Shown here: one piece after another, positions 8,807 through 17,381 of the stretch
Layout of the letters: the number at the start of each line of letters is the position of its first letter
Position numbering within the stretch: position 1 is the stretch's first letter
Origin: CAYSEW01 sp964430245
Lineage (GTDB): Bacteria > Bacteroidota > Bacteroidia > Flavobacteriales_D > Parvicellaceae
Length of the DNA stretch: 64,000 nucleotides
NCBI GenBank assembly: GCA_964430245.1
Contig: CAYSEW010000007.1
Coordinates: forward strand, 1 to 64,000
Direction: 5' to 3'
The notes under the pieces: model-generated
Databases searched by the model: none
What the model was told of the DNA's origin: nothing
What the model saw: only the letters and a program-made list of their open reading frames with translations
Position numbers and translations under genes: made by a program

Positions 8807-11800
8807 ATGTTAAGAGTAACGATTTTCATATTTATAATGTTTCCATTTTCATTTTTGACTATGGGTCAAAAAAAGATAACTATTGATGAAAATATTGGTT
8901 ATGAAAATCCATATCCTATTTCAATAAATGGAACTAAATTAATGGATGTATTTCACCCCATAAAAGGAGGGTGGGACCACCAATTAAATTCTCCCTACTA
9001 TACATTAAGTTACTCAACAAATTTTAAAAGCGCAAATTTTGATCTTCAATTTTATGATGAAGAGCAGTTAAATAATGATGAAATAAATTGCCTTATCAAT
9101 AATCATACATATGAAGAAGAATATTCATTTGATGTTTTTCATGCAGAAGATAGAGGGAAAGGGTATTTGTTTTTGAAGGGAAACTCAATTAGAAGAACTA
9201 AAGATGGAAAATACTATAAAATAATTCAAATAAATGGTCAACTTGTTGAAACTCATCATCAAAACCTACAACTCAAAAGTGGGTTTTCTCATAATTCTGT
9301 ATTGTCTTCTGGTGGTTCATGGTATAAGCTAGGTGTTACTGAAGACGGAATCTATAAATTAGACTATCAGGTTATGCTGTCTAATGGTATTTTAAATGGA
9401 AATATAAATAGTGATGCTATTAATATTTATGGAAATGGATCAGGTATGCTTGATGAGGTAAATGGAAACCAAAGAATGGATGATCTTAAATTAAATAACA
9501 TTTTTATTGAAGATGCAGGTGATGGAGTATTTAATTCAGGAGATTATCTTTTGTTTTATGCAAAGGGTCCTCATAGCTGGGAATTAAATGGTGAAATTTT
9601 TGAGCATGAAAGACACTTATATTCAGATACTGCATTTTATTTTATCAATATTGAAGGAGCTAGCTTACCATCGAGATTAGGGAATGCTAGTACTACGAAT
9701 TCAACACCTACTCATTTTGTAAATGAATTTACAGATTACGATTTTATTGAAGAAGACGAGTTTAATTTATTGAAATCTGGTGCTGAATGGTACGGAGATA
9801 TATTTGATGTTCAAACAACTTATAATTATATATTTAATTTTCCTAATCTGGTTTCAGATACTGCATTAATTGATTGTAGGTTAGTTGGAAAATCTCCTTC
9901 TAGTTCAACTTTTTTTAATATAAGCTCATCAAACTCAAATATGAATATTTCAGTCCCATCTACAGGAACTGGGTTCTATTCCCCTGCAGGAAAGATTGTT
10001 AATGGAGAATTGCCTATTATTCCCAGTTCAGGAGATCAGCTTACAGTGACTATTAATTATAATAAAAATGGTTCTGTGAACTCTAAAGGATATTTGGATT
10101 ATATAACTGTAAATGCAAAAAGACAATTAACAATAAAAGAAAATGCCATGCAATTTTCAGATCCTAGTTCAATAGGTGCTGGCAATGTAGTAGAATTTCA
10201 AATAGCGAATACTGGTTCACTAGCTCAGATTTGGGAAATTACTGATCCAACAGCTCCCAATTTGGTGAATTTTGCAATCAATGGAAATACTGCATCATTT
10301 AGAGTTCAATCCGATTCTTTAAGACAATTTGTTGCAATTTCTGGAATTGGTTTCCCATCACCTACTATATTAAATGAAATAGCTCCTCAAAATTTACATG
10401 GCCTTTCATATGCAGATATGATCATTATAGCTCCGTCATCTTTTTATACGGCAGCTCAGGATTTAAAATTATTTCATGAAGGTGAAGGATTGTCCGTCCA
10501 TGTTGTAAACCCTGAACAGATCTATAATGAGTTCTCTTCAGGTATAAGAGATGCAACTGCTATTAAGCAATTTTTAAGAATGTTTTATGTAAGAAGTAAT
10601 GGAGATCCCAATTTAATGCCTAAGTATTGTTTGTTGTTTGGAGATGGTACTTATGATAATCGAAACAGAATGGGACATGGAAATAATTTGATACCAGTAT
10701 ATGAGTCGTCAGAGTCATTAAGTGTTACTGCTACATTTGCTACAGATGATTATTATGCTATTCTATTTGATGGGGGATCAATTCAAAATTCAGACTTATT
10801 AAATATAGCTGTTGGTCGTATTCCTGTGTCAACATTGAGTGAGGCAGAAGAAATGGTTCAGAAAATAAAAAATTATAGTGTTATTGAAGGGGTTGATTCT
10901 GAAATTGCAGTTTGTGGAACTGGCGAATCATCTTCAGTTTTGAGAGATTGGCGAAATAGAGTGGTAATGGTAAGTGATGATGAAGATAACAATGCTTATT
11001 TTAATGATATTGAAATAATGTCAAATAAGATCGATGTTAATTATTCAGAAATGAATATAGTAAAGATCCATTCAGATGCATATGGTCAGGAAAGCACACC
11101 TGTTGGGGAGAGAATAGAAGGTGCTGAAAAAGCAATTAGAGAAAATGTAGATAAGGGAGCAGTATTGGTCAATTACATTGGTCATGGTGGAGAAACTGGT
11201 TGGGCACATGAACAGATCCTTACTGTACCTACTATTCAGGATTGGAACAATTATAACAGAATGCCTCTTTTTATGACTGCAACATGTGAGTTCAGTAGAT
11301 TTGATGATCATGATAGAGTTTCTGCAGGGGAATATGTATTACTTAATCCAGACGGTGGAGGTATAGGACTATTAACTACAACCAGATTGGTGTATGCAAC
11401 ACCTAATGAATGGCTGAATAGATTTTTTTATGATACTGTTTTTGATAAAGTCAACGATCTCCCTCAAAGGTTAGGAGATATTTATGTTGGAACAAAAAAT
11501 AAATTTGCTATAGCAAGTGGAGATCAAAACTTCAGGAAATTCGCATTATTAGGGGACCCTGCTATTCAGCTATCTAGTCCTAAATTAAATGTTATAACAG
11601 ATTCAATTAATGGTGTAGGAATTGCTGTTTTTAATGATACTCTTAAAGCACTTAGTACTGTTCGGATTACAGGGCATATAGAAGATCAAAATGGACAAAA
11701 GCTAACTGATTTTAATGGAATCGCATATAATACGGCTTTTGATAAAATTTCATCATTGAGTACTTTGGGTACTAATTCAGGATCTTCAGTAGCGGCTTAT

Positions 11801-12664
11801 GAAATGTGGAAAAATAGTATCTATAAGGGTAAGTCATCAGTTGTAAATGGTGAATTTTCTTTCGAGTTCATTGTTCCACAGGATATATCTTATGAATATG
11901 GACAAGCAAGATTTAGTTATTATGCAGAAAACGGATTGGATGATGCTAATGGATATAATGAGTCTATTTTAATTGGTGGTATCAATTCTAATGCTTTAGC
12001 AGATAACGAAGGTCCAATTGTTGAATTATTTCTAAATGATGAGTCATTTGTTTCAGGAGGTTTAACGGATGAAAATCCTAGTTTGCTAGCAAAGATCTTT
12101 GATGAAAGTGGAATCAATACAGTTGGAAACGGAATAGGTCATAATATTGAAGCTTATTTGGATGATAATACTTCTGAATCAATTATTTTAAATGATTTAT
12201 ACGAAGCCGACCTAGATACTTATAAAAGTGGTCAGATCAACTATCAACTTTCAGAGCTTTCTGAAGGTAATCATTCATTGACCCTAAAAGTTTGGGATGT
12301 TTATAATAATTCTTCTAAATCAACTATAGAGTTTGTGGTTGCTGAAACAGAAAATTTAGCCTTAAGTCATGTGCTTAATTACCCCAATCCTTTTACCACT
12401 CGTACTGAGTTTTATTTTGAGCATAATCAGGTTTGTGATTATTTAGATGTTCAAATCCAGATTTTTACTATTTCTGGTAAATTAATTAGGACCATAAATA
12501 ATAGAATGCATGGAGAGGGTTATAGAAGCGAAGGGATTCCCTGGAATGCTAGAGATGATTATGGTGATAAATTAGGAAGGGGAGTTTATGTTTATACAGT
12601 TCAGGTAACCAATGAGCGTGGTGAAAAAGTTGAAAAAACAGAGAAATTAGTTATATTGAACTAA
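8807..12664 (+). CDS. porU: Type IX secretion system sortase PorU (C25 gingipain-like peptidase)
   Basis: A 1285-residue surface protein with signal peptide (about residues 1-20), the family size being about 1150-1300. It removes the C-terminal sorting domain of type IX cargo and attaches the cargo to anionic lipopolysaccharide or releases it. The peptidase C25 domain spans roughly 535-910, with catalytic His793 in NYIGHGGETGW and Cys827 in TATCEFSRFDD. The C-terminus (about 1190-1285) has NYPNPF...GRGVYVYTVQV, itself a type IX-like/FlgD-like domain that PorU retains. It lies 60 nt upstream of porV, its partner in the attachment complex. The ATG at 8807 is kept because the next Met would destroy the signal peptide. 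Confidence 0.93.
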   Translation: MLRVTIFIFIMFPFSFLTMGQKKITIDENIGYENPYPISINGTKLMDVFHPIKGGWDHQLNSPYYTLSYSTNFKSANFDLQFYDEEQLNNDEINCLINNHTYEEEYSFDVFHAEDRGKGYLFLKGNSIRRTKDGKYYKIIQINGQLVETHHQNLQLKSGFSHNSVLSSGGSWYKLGVTEDGIYKLDYQVMLSNGILNGNINSDAINIYGNGSGMLDEVNGNQRMDDLKLNNIFIEDAGDGVFNSGDYLLFYAKGPHSWELNGEIFEHERHLYSDTAFYFINIEGASLPSRLGNASTTNSTPTHFVNEFTDYDFIEEDEFNLLKSGAEWYGDIFDVQTTYNYIFNFPNLVSDTALIDCRLVGKSPSSSTFFNISSSNSNMNISVPSTGTGFYSPAGKIVNGELPIIPSSGDQLTVTINYNKNGSVNSKGYLDYITVNAKRQLTIKENAMQFSDPSSIGAGNVVEFQIANTGSLAQIWEITDPTAPNLVNFAINGNTASFRVQSDSLRQFVAISGIGFPSPTILNEIAPQNLHGLSYADMIIIAPSSFYTAAQDLKLFHEGEGLSVHVVNPEQIYNEFSSGIRDATAIKQFLRMFYVRSNGDPNLMPKYCLLFGDGTYDNRNRMGHGNNLIPVYESSESLSVTATFATDDYYAILFDGGSIQNSDLLNIAVGRIPVSTLSEAEEMVQKIKNYSVIEGVDSEIAVCGTGESSSVLRDWRNRVVMVSDDEDNNAYFNDIEIMSNKIDVNYSEMNIVKIHSDAYGQESTPVGERIEGAEKAIRENVDKGAVLVNYIGHGGETGWAHEQILTVPTIQDWNNYNRMPLFMTATCEFSRFDDHDRVSAGEYVLLNPDGGGIGLLTTTRLVYATPNEWLNRFFYDTVFDKVNDLPQRLGDIYVGTKNKFAIASGDQNFRKFALLGDPAIQLSSPKLNVITDSINGVGIAVFNDTLKALSTVRITGHIEDQNGQKLTDFNGIAYNTAFDKISSLSTLGTNSGSSVAAYEMWKNSIYKGKSSVVNGEFSFEFIVPQDISYEYGQARFSYYAENGLDDANGYNESILIGGINSNALADNEGPIVELFLNDESFVSGGLTDENPSLLAKIFDESGINTVGNGIGHNIEAYLDDNTSESIILNDLYEADLDTYKSGQINYQLSELSEGNHSLTLKVWDVYNNSSKSTIEFVVAETENLALSHVLNYPNPFTTRTEFYFEHNQVCDYLDVQIQIFTISGKLIRTINNRMHGEGYRSEGIPWNARDDYGDKLGRGVYVYTVQVTNERGEKVEKTEKLVILN

Positions 12665-12690
12665 GTTAGGTAATTAATATACTAAATGTA

Positions 12691-12698
12691 TATATTTG
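12691..12698 (+). promoter_or_regulatory. -7 element of a porV promoter inside the porU-porV gap
   Basis: TATATTTG (exact TAnnTTTG) ends 26 nt before the porV ATG. The -33 position reads TTA, one base from TTG. It would give porV expression beyond porU read-through. Confidence 0.55.
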
Positions 12699-12724
12699 TC
12701 GTTTCGTTAAAAAAGAGAATTTAA

Positions 12725-14005
12725 ATGATGAAATCAATCAAAGTAATAGGGTTATTGTTTTTAACAGGTATTCACTCTATAAATCCACTATTTTCACAGA
12801 ATAGTATAAGCACACAAAATTTATCTGGTAAAAACATAAATACCATTACAACTGCTGTGCCTTTTTTATTAATCTCTCCAGATTCAAGATCTGGTGCTAT
12901 GGGTGATGTGGGTGTAGCAATTAAACCTGATGCAAATTCTGTATATTGGAATCCAGCCAAATTAGCTTTTATTGATGATACTGAAGATATGGGATTTAGC
13001 ATGTCCTATTCGCCTTGGTTAAGGGCACTTGTTAATGACATTAATTTAGCTTATTTAACTGGCTATAAAAAATTAGACAGGAATTCTGCAATTGGAGTTT
13101 CTTTAAGGTATTTTTCTTTGGGTAACATTACTTTTACAGATAATTTTGGAGCTACGATCAGAGATTTTAAGCCCAATGAATTTTCATTTGACTTTTGTTA
13201 TTCACGAAAATTAAGTCAAAATATTGGTGCTGCTTTGTCTGCTAGATATATTTACTCTAATTTGACTGGAGGTACCAATGTAGGTGGGGCAGATACTAAA
13301 CCAGGTCAAAGTGTAGCTACTGACCTTTCAATGTATTATGTAACTAATGAATTTAAATTAGCTGATAGAAAATCTGATGTAGCTATTGGTTTGAATATTT
13401 CTAACATTGGAGCTAAAATGGCTTATACGGATAATGCTGACAGAGATTTTATTCCCACAAACTTAAGATTGGGTACTGCATTTAATATGGAGATAGATGA
13501 TTACCAGGAGTTTACTTTTGCTTTTGATATGAATAAATTATTAGTGCCTACTCAGCCAGTTTACCAACAGGAGAATGGAACTGTAGTTTATGGGCCAGAT
13601 AATTCTCCAATTATATTTTCTGGAAGAGACCCCAACCCTGCTTTACCTTCAGGTATTTTTGGTTCTTTTTCTGACGCCCCAGGAAATGTTATTATTGATG
13701 AAAATGGTAATACTGTAGGAGTTGAAGATGGAAGTAGGTTTAAAGAGGAATTAAATGAAATTAATTTATCTGTCGGTGTTGAATATATATATAGTCAATT
13801 ATTTGCTGTTAGAGCTGGTTATTTTCACGAGCATCCAACAAAAGGTAATAGAAGGTTTTTATCTATGGGTGCAGGTGTGAAGTATAAAGTACTTGAGTTA
13901 GACCTTTCCTACTTATTAGCATTAACTCAACAAAGTCCTTTGGCTAATACACTTAGATTTACATTGAAATTTAACTTTGGTGAAGAAGTTGAAGAAGGAA
14001 GCTAA
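12725..14005 (+). CDS. porV: Type IX secretion system outer-membrane protein PorV (LptO)
   Basis: A 426-residue outer-membrane beta-barrel protein (FadL-like fold) with a signal peptide ending near residue 25. PorV-type signatures: ITTAVPFLLISPDSRSGAMGD followed by SVYWNPAKLAF, and a final beta strand ending in an aromatic residue (LRFTLKFNFGE). PorV shuttles secreted cargo from the SprA translocon to the PorU attachment complex. It directly follows porU. Two ATG codons are in tandem at the start; the second gives a protein one residue shorter. Its stop codon is 1 nt from that of the convergent DUF4956 gene, and no terminator hairpin fits between them. Confidence 0.93.
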   Translation: MMKSIKVIGLLFLTGIHSINPLFSQNSISTQNLSGKNINTITTAVPFLLISPDSRSGAMGDVGVAIKPDANSVYWNPAKLAFIDDTEDMGFSMSYSPWLRALVNDINLAYLTGYKKLDRNSAIGVSLRYFSLGNITFTDNFGATIRDFKPNEFSFDFCYSRKLSQNIGAALSARYIYSNLTGGTNVGGADTKPGQSVATDLSMYYVTNEFKLADRKSDVAIGLNISNIGAKMAYTDNADRDFIPTNLRLGTAFNMEIDDYQEFTFAFDMNKLLVPTQPVYQQENGTVVYGPDNSPIIFSGRDPNPALPSGIFGSFSDAPGNVIIDENGNTVGVEDGSRFKEELNEINLSVGVEYIYSQLFAVRAGYFHEHPTKGNRRFLSMGAGVKYKVLELDLSYLLALTQQSPLANTLRFTLKFNFGEEVEEGS

Positions 14006-14006
14006 T

Positions 14007-14897
14007 CTAATTCTCGTTTGAAATTCCCTCATCTTTGAAATTCCCTGTCTGATCGTCTTTATAGTAATAGATGAAAATCTGTACAGTGTCATTTAAAAAA
14101 TTAATTTTCCCAATTTCAAATCTGCTAATTGCTAGACCAGTTCTTTGCTCTAGGTCTGTTTTTAATGTTTCATGATTTTCGGGAACTATCATGTCAATTT
14201 TTTCATAGGTAATCACTTTTCTTGACTCATGTCTTAATAGCCAAAGTCTCTCCATGCCATAGGTCGCGAATATGATAATTGAATTGGTGAGCATTAACTC
14301 TGCATAGCTCATTTTTTTATTGGATAATGCGTTGATAACGGATATTCCAATTACAATAAATAAATAGGTCATTTCTTTAATTGGAATGGGGTCTGTTCTG
14401 TATCTTATAATTCCAAAAATGGCAAAAAGACCTAGGGCCATTCCTAAACCTAACTCGAACTTTTTAAGCGTAAAGCAGATGAAGAAGACCAGGATGCTGA
14501 TCATTATGTAAGTAAAGAGATAATCCTTTCGTTTAGCAATAGGATAATAGATCATTCTTACTATAATAAGAATGGCTAGAAGATTAAAAGTAAACCGAAA
14601 TAATAATTTTAAAAAATCATCATCATAATATTGAACTCCAAGAAAACTGTTTTTTTTGTCATCATCTTCATCTTTTTTTTCTAATGATTCAATGATGTCT
14701 TTGGTGATCTTAGCATCAGACTTTTCTGCTTTGTGTTTGTTCTTTAAAACTTGAATAATTTCATCCTCATCTGGATCTTCAGAAATAGAAGCAGTAAAGC
14801 TAGCAGTTAAATTATCAGACGCATATATAGGTTTATGATTAGATGAAATGGTAATTAAGAATAATATAATTATGTATAAAGTTGATCTTTTTTTCAT
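14007..14897 (-). CDS. DUF4956 domain membrane protein paired with a polyphosphate polymerase
   Basis: A 296-residue inner-membrane protein. Residues 1-26 look like a signal peptide or first membrane helix, then an acidic, Lys-rich linker (about 40-85), then about four membrane segments (95-215) holding the DUF4956 hallmark GLGMALGLFAIFGIIRYRTDPIPIKEMTYLF, and a soluble C-terminal domain. The function of DUF4956 is not established. It overlaps the VTC-domain gene by 4 nt (ATGA) and the two are regularly neighbours in bacteria as far as I recall, so it is plausibly the membrane partner that positions, or conducts the product of, the polyphosphate polymerase. That role is inference. Confidence 0.8.
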   Translation of the reverse strand: MKKRSTLYIIILFLITISSNHKPIYASDNLTASFTASISEDPDEDEIIQVLKNKHKAEKSDAKITKDIIESLEKKDEDDDKKNSFLGVQYYDDDFLKLLFRFTFNLLAILIIVRMIYYPIAKRKDYLFTYIMISILVFFICFTLKKFELGLGMALGLFAIFGIIRYRTDPIPIKEMTYLFIVIGISVINALSNKKMSYAELMLTNSIIIFATYGMERLWLLRHESRKVITYEKIDMIVPENHETLKTDLEQRTGLAISRFEIGKINFLNDTVQIFIYYYKDDQTGNFKDEGISNEN

Positions 14898-15640
14898 GAT
14901 GCTTTTAATTTATTGATCAGTAAATATTTCTCTTTAAATCGGTTTTTTTTAAGTTGTTCGTATAGTAAGCCAGAACCAATACAATATTTACTTACTCTAT
15001 TGGGTAATATATTCATTAATTTAAAAATATGATTAATAGGCGAACTTCTATTGGCTCGTTCTTGTTTTAATTCACATATCACTAAATGATCAATGCCTAA
15101 TTTTTTATCATTGAATTCAAATTTTAAATTGAAGTCAATAGTTAACCTTTCTTTTCTTTCTTGATTTACAAGTGTGATTCTTTCAAAAGTATTCCAAATT
15201 TTTGTTTCTAGTGGTTCAAATCCTGGTATAATTTCTTTTATAAATTCTATTGAAGAATTACTTAAAGAGTCTTCAAAATCAGCGATTGATGTTCTTGTTT
15301 TAATAGTTCTTCCTTTTCTCTTGTTTTTTATTTCAAGAAAACAAAGGTCTGAATCAAGGTATTTCCGAATCCTTACTTTATACCTATTTCCTCTTTTATT
15401 ATGATGATCATTGTAAAATTTAAATTGATCAGTATCAAAATACAAAGTTCTGTAGGATGCTGATTTTTTGTTGTTTATTGATAGAATTTGGTAGTCATTT
15501 TTAATTTTAGATAGTATTGAGTCGAATAAGTCTTTATTGAAAATAAATTTAGTATCTGTTCGGTTTAATAGTTTAACACTATCCATTTCTTTTAAAGAGA
15601 TAGGTGAAAATGAGGATAATATTTCTAAATTATTTTTCAA
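14894..15640 (-). CDS. VTC-domain polyphosphate polymerase-like protein
   Basis: A 248-residue soluble protein with the VTC / triphosphate-tunnel fold. Characteristic pieces in order: NRTDTKFIFN (Lys31), SYRTLYFDTD (about 62-71), KVRIRKY (Arg90, Arg92), CFLEIKNKRKGR (Glu103, Lys105, Lys107), LTIDFNL (Asp169), CELKQER (Glu190, Lys192) and SKYC (Lys218). The basic residues line the tunnel and the acidic ones bind metal in yeast Vtc4, which makes polyphosphate from ATP. The bacterial domain alone is predicted to be a polyphosphate polymerase, unproven here. It starts the two-gene unit with the DUF4956 membrane protein and is divergent from cytidine deaminase. Confidence 0.85.
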   Translation of the reverse strand: MKNNLEILSSFSPISLKEMDSVKLLNRTDTKFIFNKDLFDSILSKIKNDYQILSINNKKSASYRTLYFDTDQFKFYNDHHNKRGNRYKVRIRKYLDSDLCFLEIKNKRKGRTIKTRTSIADFEDSLSNSSIEFIKEIIPGFEPLETKIWNTFERITLVNQERKERLTIDFNLKFEFNDKKLGIDHLVICELKQERANRSSPINHIFKLMNILPNRVSKYCIGSGLLYEQLKKNRFKEKYLLINKLKAS

Positions 15641-15663
15641 TTATTATTCACAATAATAGCTAA

Positions 15664-15689
15664 AGATGTTTTAAACATCTATAAATTTG
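15664..15689. promoter_or_regulatory. Palindrome and -7 element between the polyphosphate pair and cytidine deaminase
   Basis: A perfect 8-bp inverted repeat AGATGTTT-T-AAACATCT (15664-15680) lies directly before TAAATTTG (15682-15689), an exact plus-strand -7 match. A palindrome filling the spacer of a promoter is a typical repressor site, but no regulator is known. The -7 is 64 nt before the deaminase ATG. Confidence 0.45.
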
Positions 15690-15753
15690 TTATCTATACT
15701 ATAATGTTATTAAACTATATTTATTGTTTTTGGTTTTATAATTGTACAAAAGA

Positions 15754-16245
15754 ATGGAAAAAAAGGAAATAAATATATCTTATCATGTTTTTTCTTCAAT
15801 GGACGAACTTGATCAACAATTTCAAATATTGATGAAAAAAGCCGAAGAATCCTTAAATAATGCTTATGCTATATATTCTGGATTTTATGTTGGAGCGGCA
15901 TTACTATTAGATAATGGTGAAATAGTGGTAGGCAATAACCAGGAAAACATTGCTTTTCCTTCTTCTATGTGCGCTGAGAGGGTGGCTTTGTATTATTGTA
16001 AAGCTAATTTTCCTAATGTTAAAGTGAAAAAAGTAGCGATAGTTGCTAAATCTTCTCAAGAGGTTTTAAAGGATTTAATTACACCTTGTGGAGCATGTAG
16101 GCAGGTGATGTCCGAATATGAAAGACTTCAGGGAGAGAATATGCAGGTCATCTTAAAAGCTGAAAAAGGCGATATATTAATGTTCGAATCTGTAACTAAT
16201 TTGTTGCCATTAGCGTTTCAATCTTCGGCTTTAAATAGAATTTAA
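15754..16245 (+). CDS. cdd: Cytidine deaminase
   Basis: A 163-residue enzyme that deaminates cytidine and deoxycytidine to uridine forms for pyrimidine salvage. The zinc site is complete: Cys73-Ala-Glu75 in SMCAERVALY and PCGAC with Cys112 and Cys115, the pattern of tetrameric cytidine deaminases. An in-frame TTG at 15742 would add four residues, but the ATG at 15754 gives the normal length and is preferred. The N-terminal 25 residues before the domain are Bacteroidota-like. It stands between the polyphosphate pair (divergent) and pdhA. Confidence 0.92.
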   Translation: MEKKEINISYHVFSSMDELDQQFQILMKKAEESLNNAYAIYSGFYVGAALLLDNGEIVVGNNQENIAFPSSMCAERVALYYCKANFPNVKVKKVAIVAKSSQEVLKDLITPCGACRQVMSEYERLQGENMQVILKAEKGDILMFESVTNLLPLAFQSSALNRI

Positions 16246-16288
16246 TTTTTAATTGCTATAGATTACACTTTAAAAACACGTATTGCTT

Positions 16289-16296
16289 TATATTTG
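16289..16296 (+). promoter_or_regulatory. -7 element upstream of pdhA
   Basis: TATATTTG exactly matches TAnnTTTG, 20 nt before the ATG at 16317. A CTTT at 16268-16271 lies at about the -33 position. Confidence 0.55.
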
Positions 16297-16316
16297 CAAC
16301 ATGAAATTTAATTGAA

Positions 16317-17363
16317 ATGGCAACAGCTTTAGAAGTAAATAAAAAAGTGGTGAGAAAATCCAATAATACTACCAAATTGAAGTATTCAAAAAAGCAATAC
16401 CTTAAATGGTATGAGGATATGCTTTTGATGAGGAAAATCGAAGAAAAAGTAGGTCATTTATACATTCAGCAGAAGTTTGGAGGGTTTTGTCATTTATACA
16501 TTGGTCAGGAGGCAGTTGTTGCAGGTACTGCATCAGGTTGCAAAAAAGATGATAAGCATATTACCGCCTATAGAGACCATGCGCATCCTATTGCACTAGG
16601 AGTCCATCCTAAATATATGATGGCTGAATTATATGGCAAACAAACGGGGATGTCTAAAGGAAAAGGGGGGTCAATGCATATGTTCCATAAAGAAGTCAAT
16701 TTAATGGGCGGACACGGAATAGTAGGTGCTCAAATACCTATGGGTGCAGGAATTGCTTTTGCCGAAAAATACAAAGGAACTAAAAATGTTGCATTTTGCT
16801 CTTTTGGTGATGGTGCTGCAAGGCAAGGGGCTTTACATGAAACTTTCAATATGGCCATGATGTGGAAATTGCCAGTTATATTTATTATTGAGAATAATAA
16901 TTATGCCATGGGAACTTCTGTTGAAAGAACTACTAATGTATTAAACATGAGTGAAATAGGAGATTCATATCATATGCCTTCTATTGTTGTAGATGGGATG
17001 TGTGTAGAAGCAGTACATGAAGCTATATTAAAAGCTTCAGATCATGCAAGAAAAGGGAATGGCCCCACTCTGTTAGATATAAGAACATATAGATATAAGG
17101 GTCATTCAATGTCTGATCCACAGAAATATAGAACAAAAGAAGAAGTTGAAGATTATAAGGCAAAAGACCCAATATCAAGAGTACTTGATACTATAAAATC
17201 GAATAATTTGGCATCTGATAAAGAGTTGGAAAAAATATTATCTAAAGTTAAATTAGTAATTGATGAATCTGTAAAATTTGCAGAAGAGTCTCCCGACCCA
17301 GAACCAGATGAGCTTTATAAAGATGTATATAAACAGGAGGATTATCCTTTTATAAAAGAATAA
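16317..17363 (+). CDS. pdhA: Pyruvate dehydrogenase E1 component, alpha subunit
   Basis: A 348-residue thiamine-diphosphate enzyme subunit. It decarboxylates pyruvate and transfers the acetyl group to lipoyl-E2. The ThDP-binding motif is GDGAARQGALHETFNMA (Gly164-Asp165-Gly166) ending at ENNNYAMGT (residues 192-200); the phosphorylation-loop region reads TYRYKGHSMSDPQKYRT. It lies 18 nt before the E2 gene. The beta subunit is not in the window, as in many Flavobacteriia where pdhB is elsewhere. Substrate pyruvate rather than a branched-chain oxo acid is inferred from the overall PDHA1-like sequence. Confidence 0.93.
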   Translation: MATALEVNKKVVRKSNNTTKLKYSKKQYLKWYEDMLLMRKIEEKVGHLYIQQKFGGFCHLYIGQEAVVAGTASGCKKDDKHITAYRDHAHPIALGVHPKYMMAELYGKQTGMSKGKGGSMHMFHKEVNLMGGHGIVGAQIPMGAGIAFAEKYKGTKNVAFCSFGDGAARQGALHETFNMAMMWKLPVIFIIENNNYAMGTSVERTTNVLNMSEIGDSYHMPSIVVDGMCVEAVHEAILKASDHARKGNGPTLLDIRTYRYKGHSMSDPQKYRTKEEVEDYKAKDPISRVLDTIKSNNLASDKELEKILSKVKLVIDESVKFAEESPDPEPDELYKDVYKQEDYPFIKE

Positions 17364-17381
17364 CAACACAAATCTATAAAA

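Noticed and set aside
11072..11311. Minus-strand open frame within porU
   Set aside because: Shadow of the C25 peptidase coding sequence, covering its catalytic region.
15742..15753. TTG start for cytidine deaminase
   Set aside because: ATG four codons later is a stronger start and the domain does not need the extra residues.
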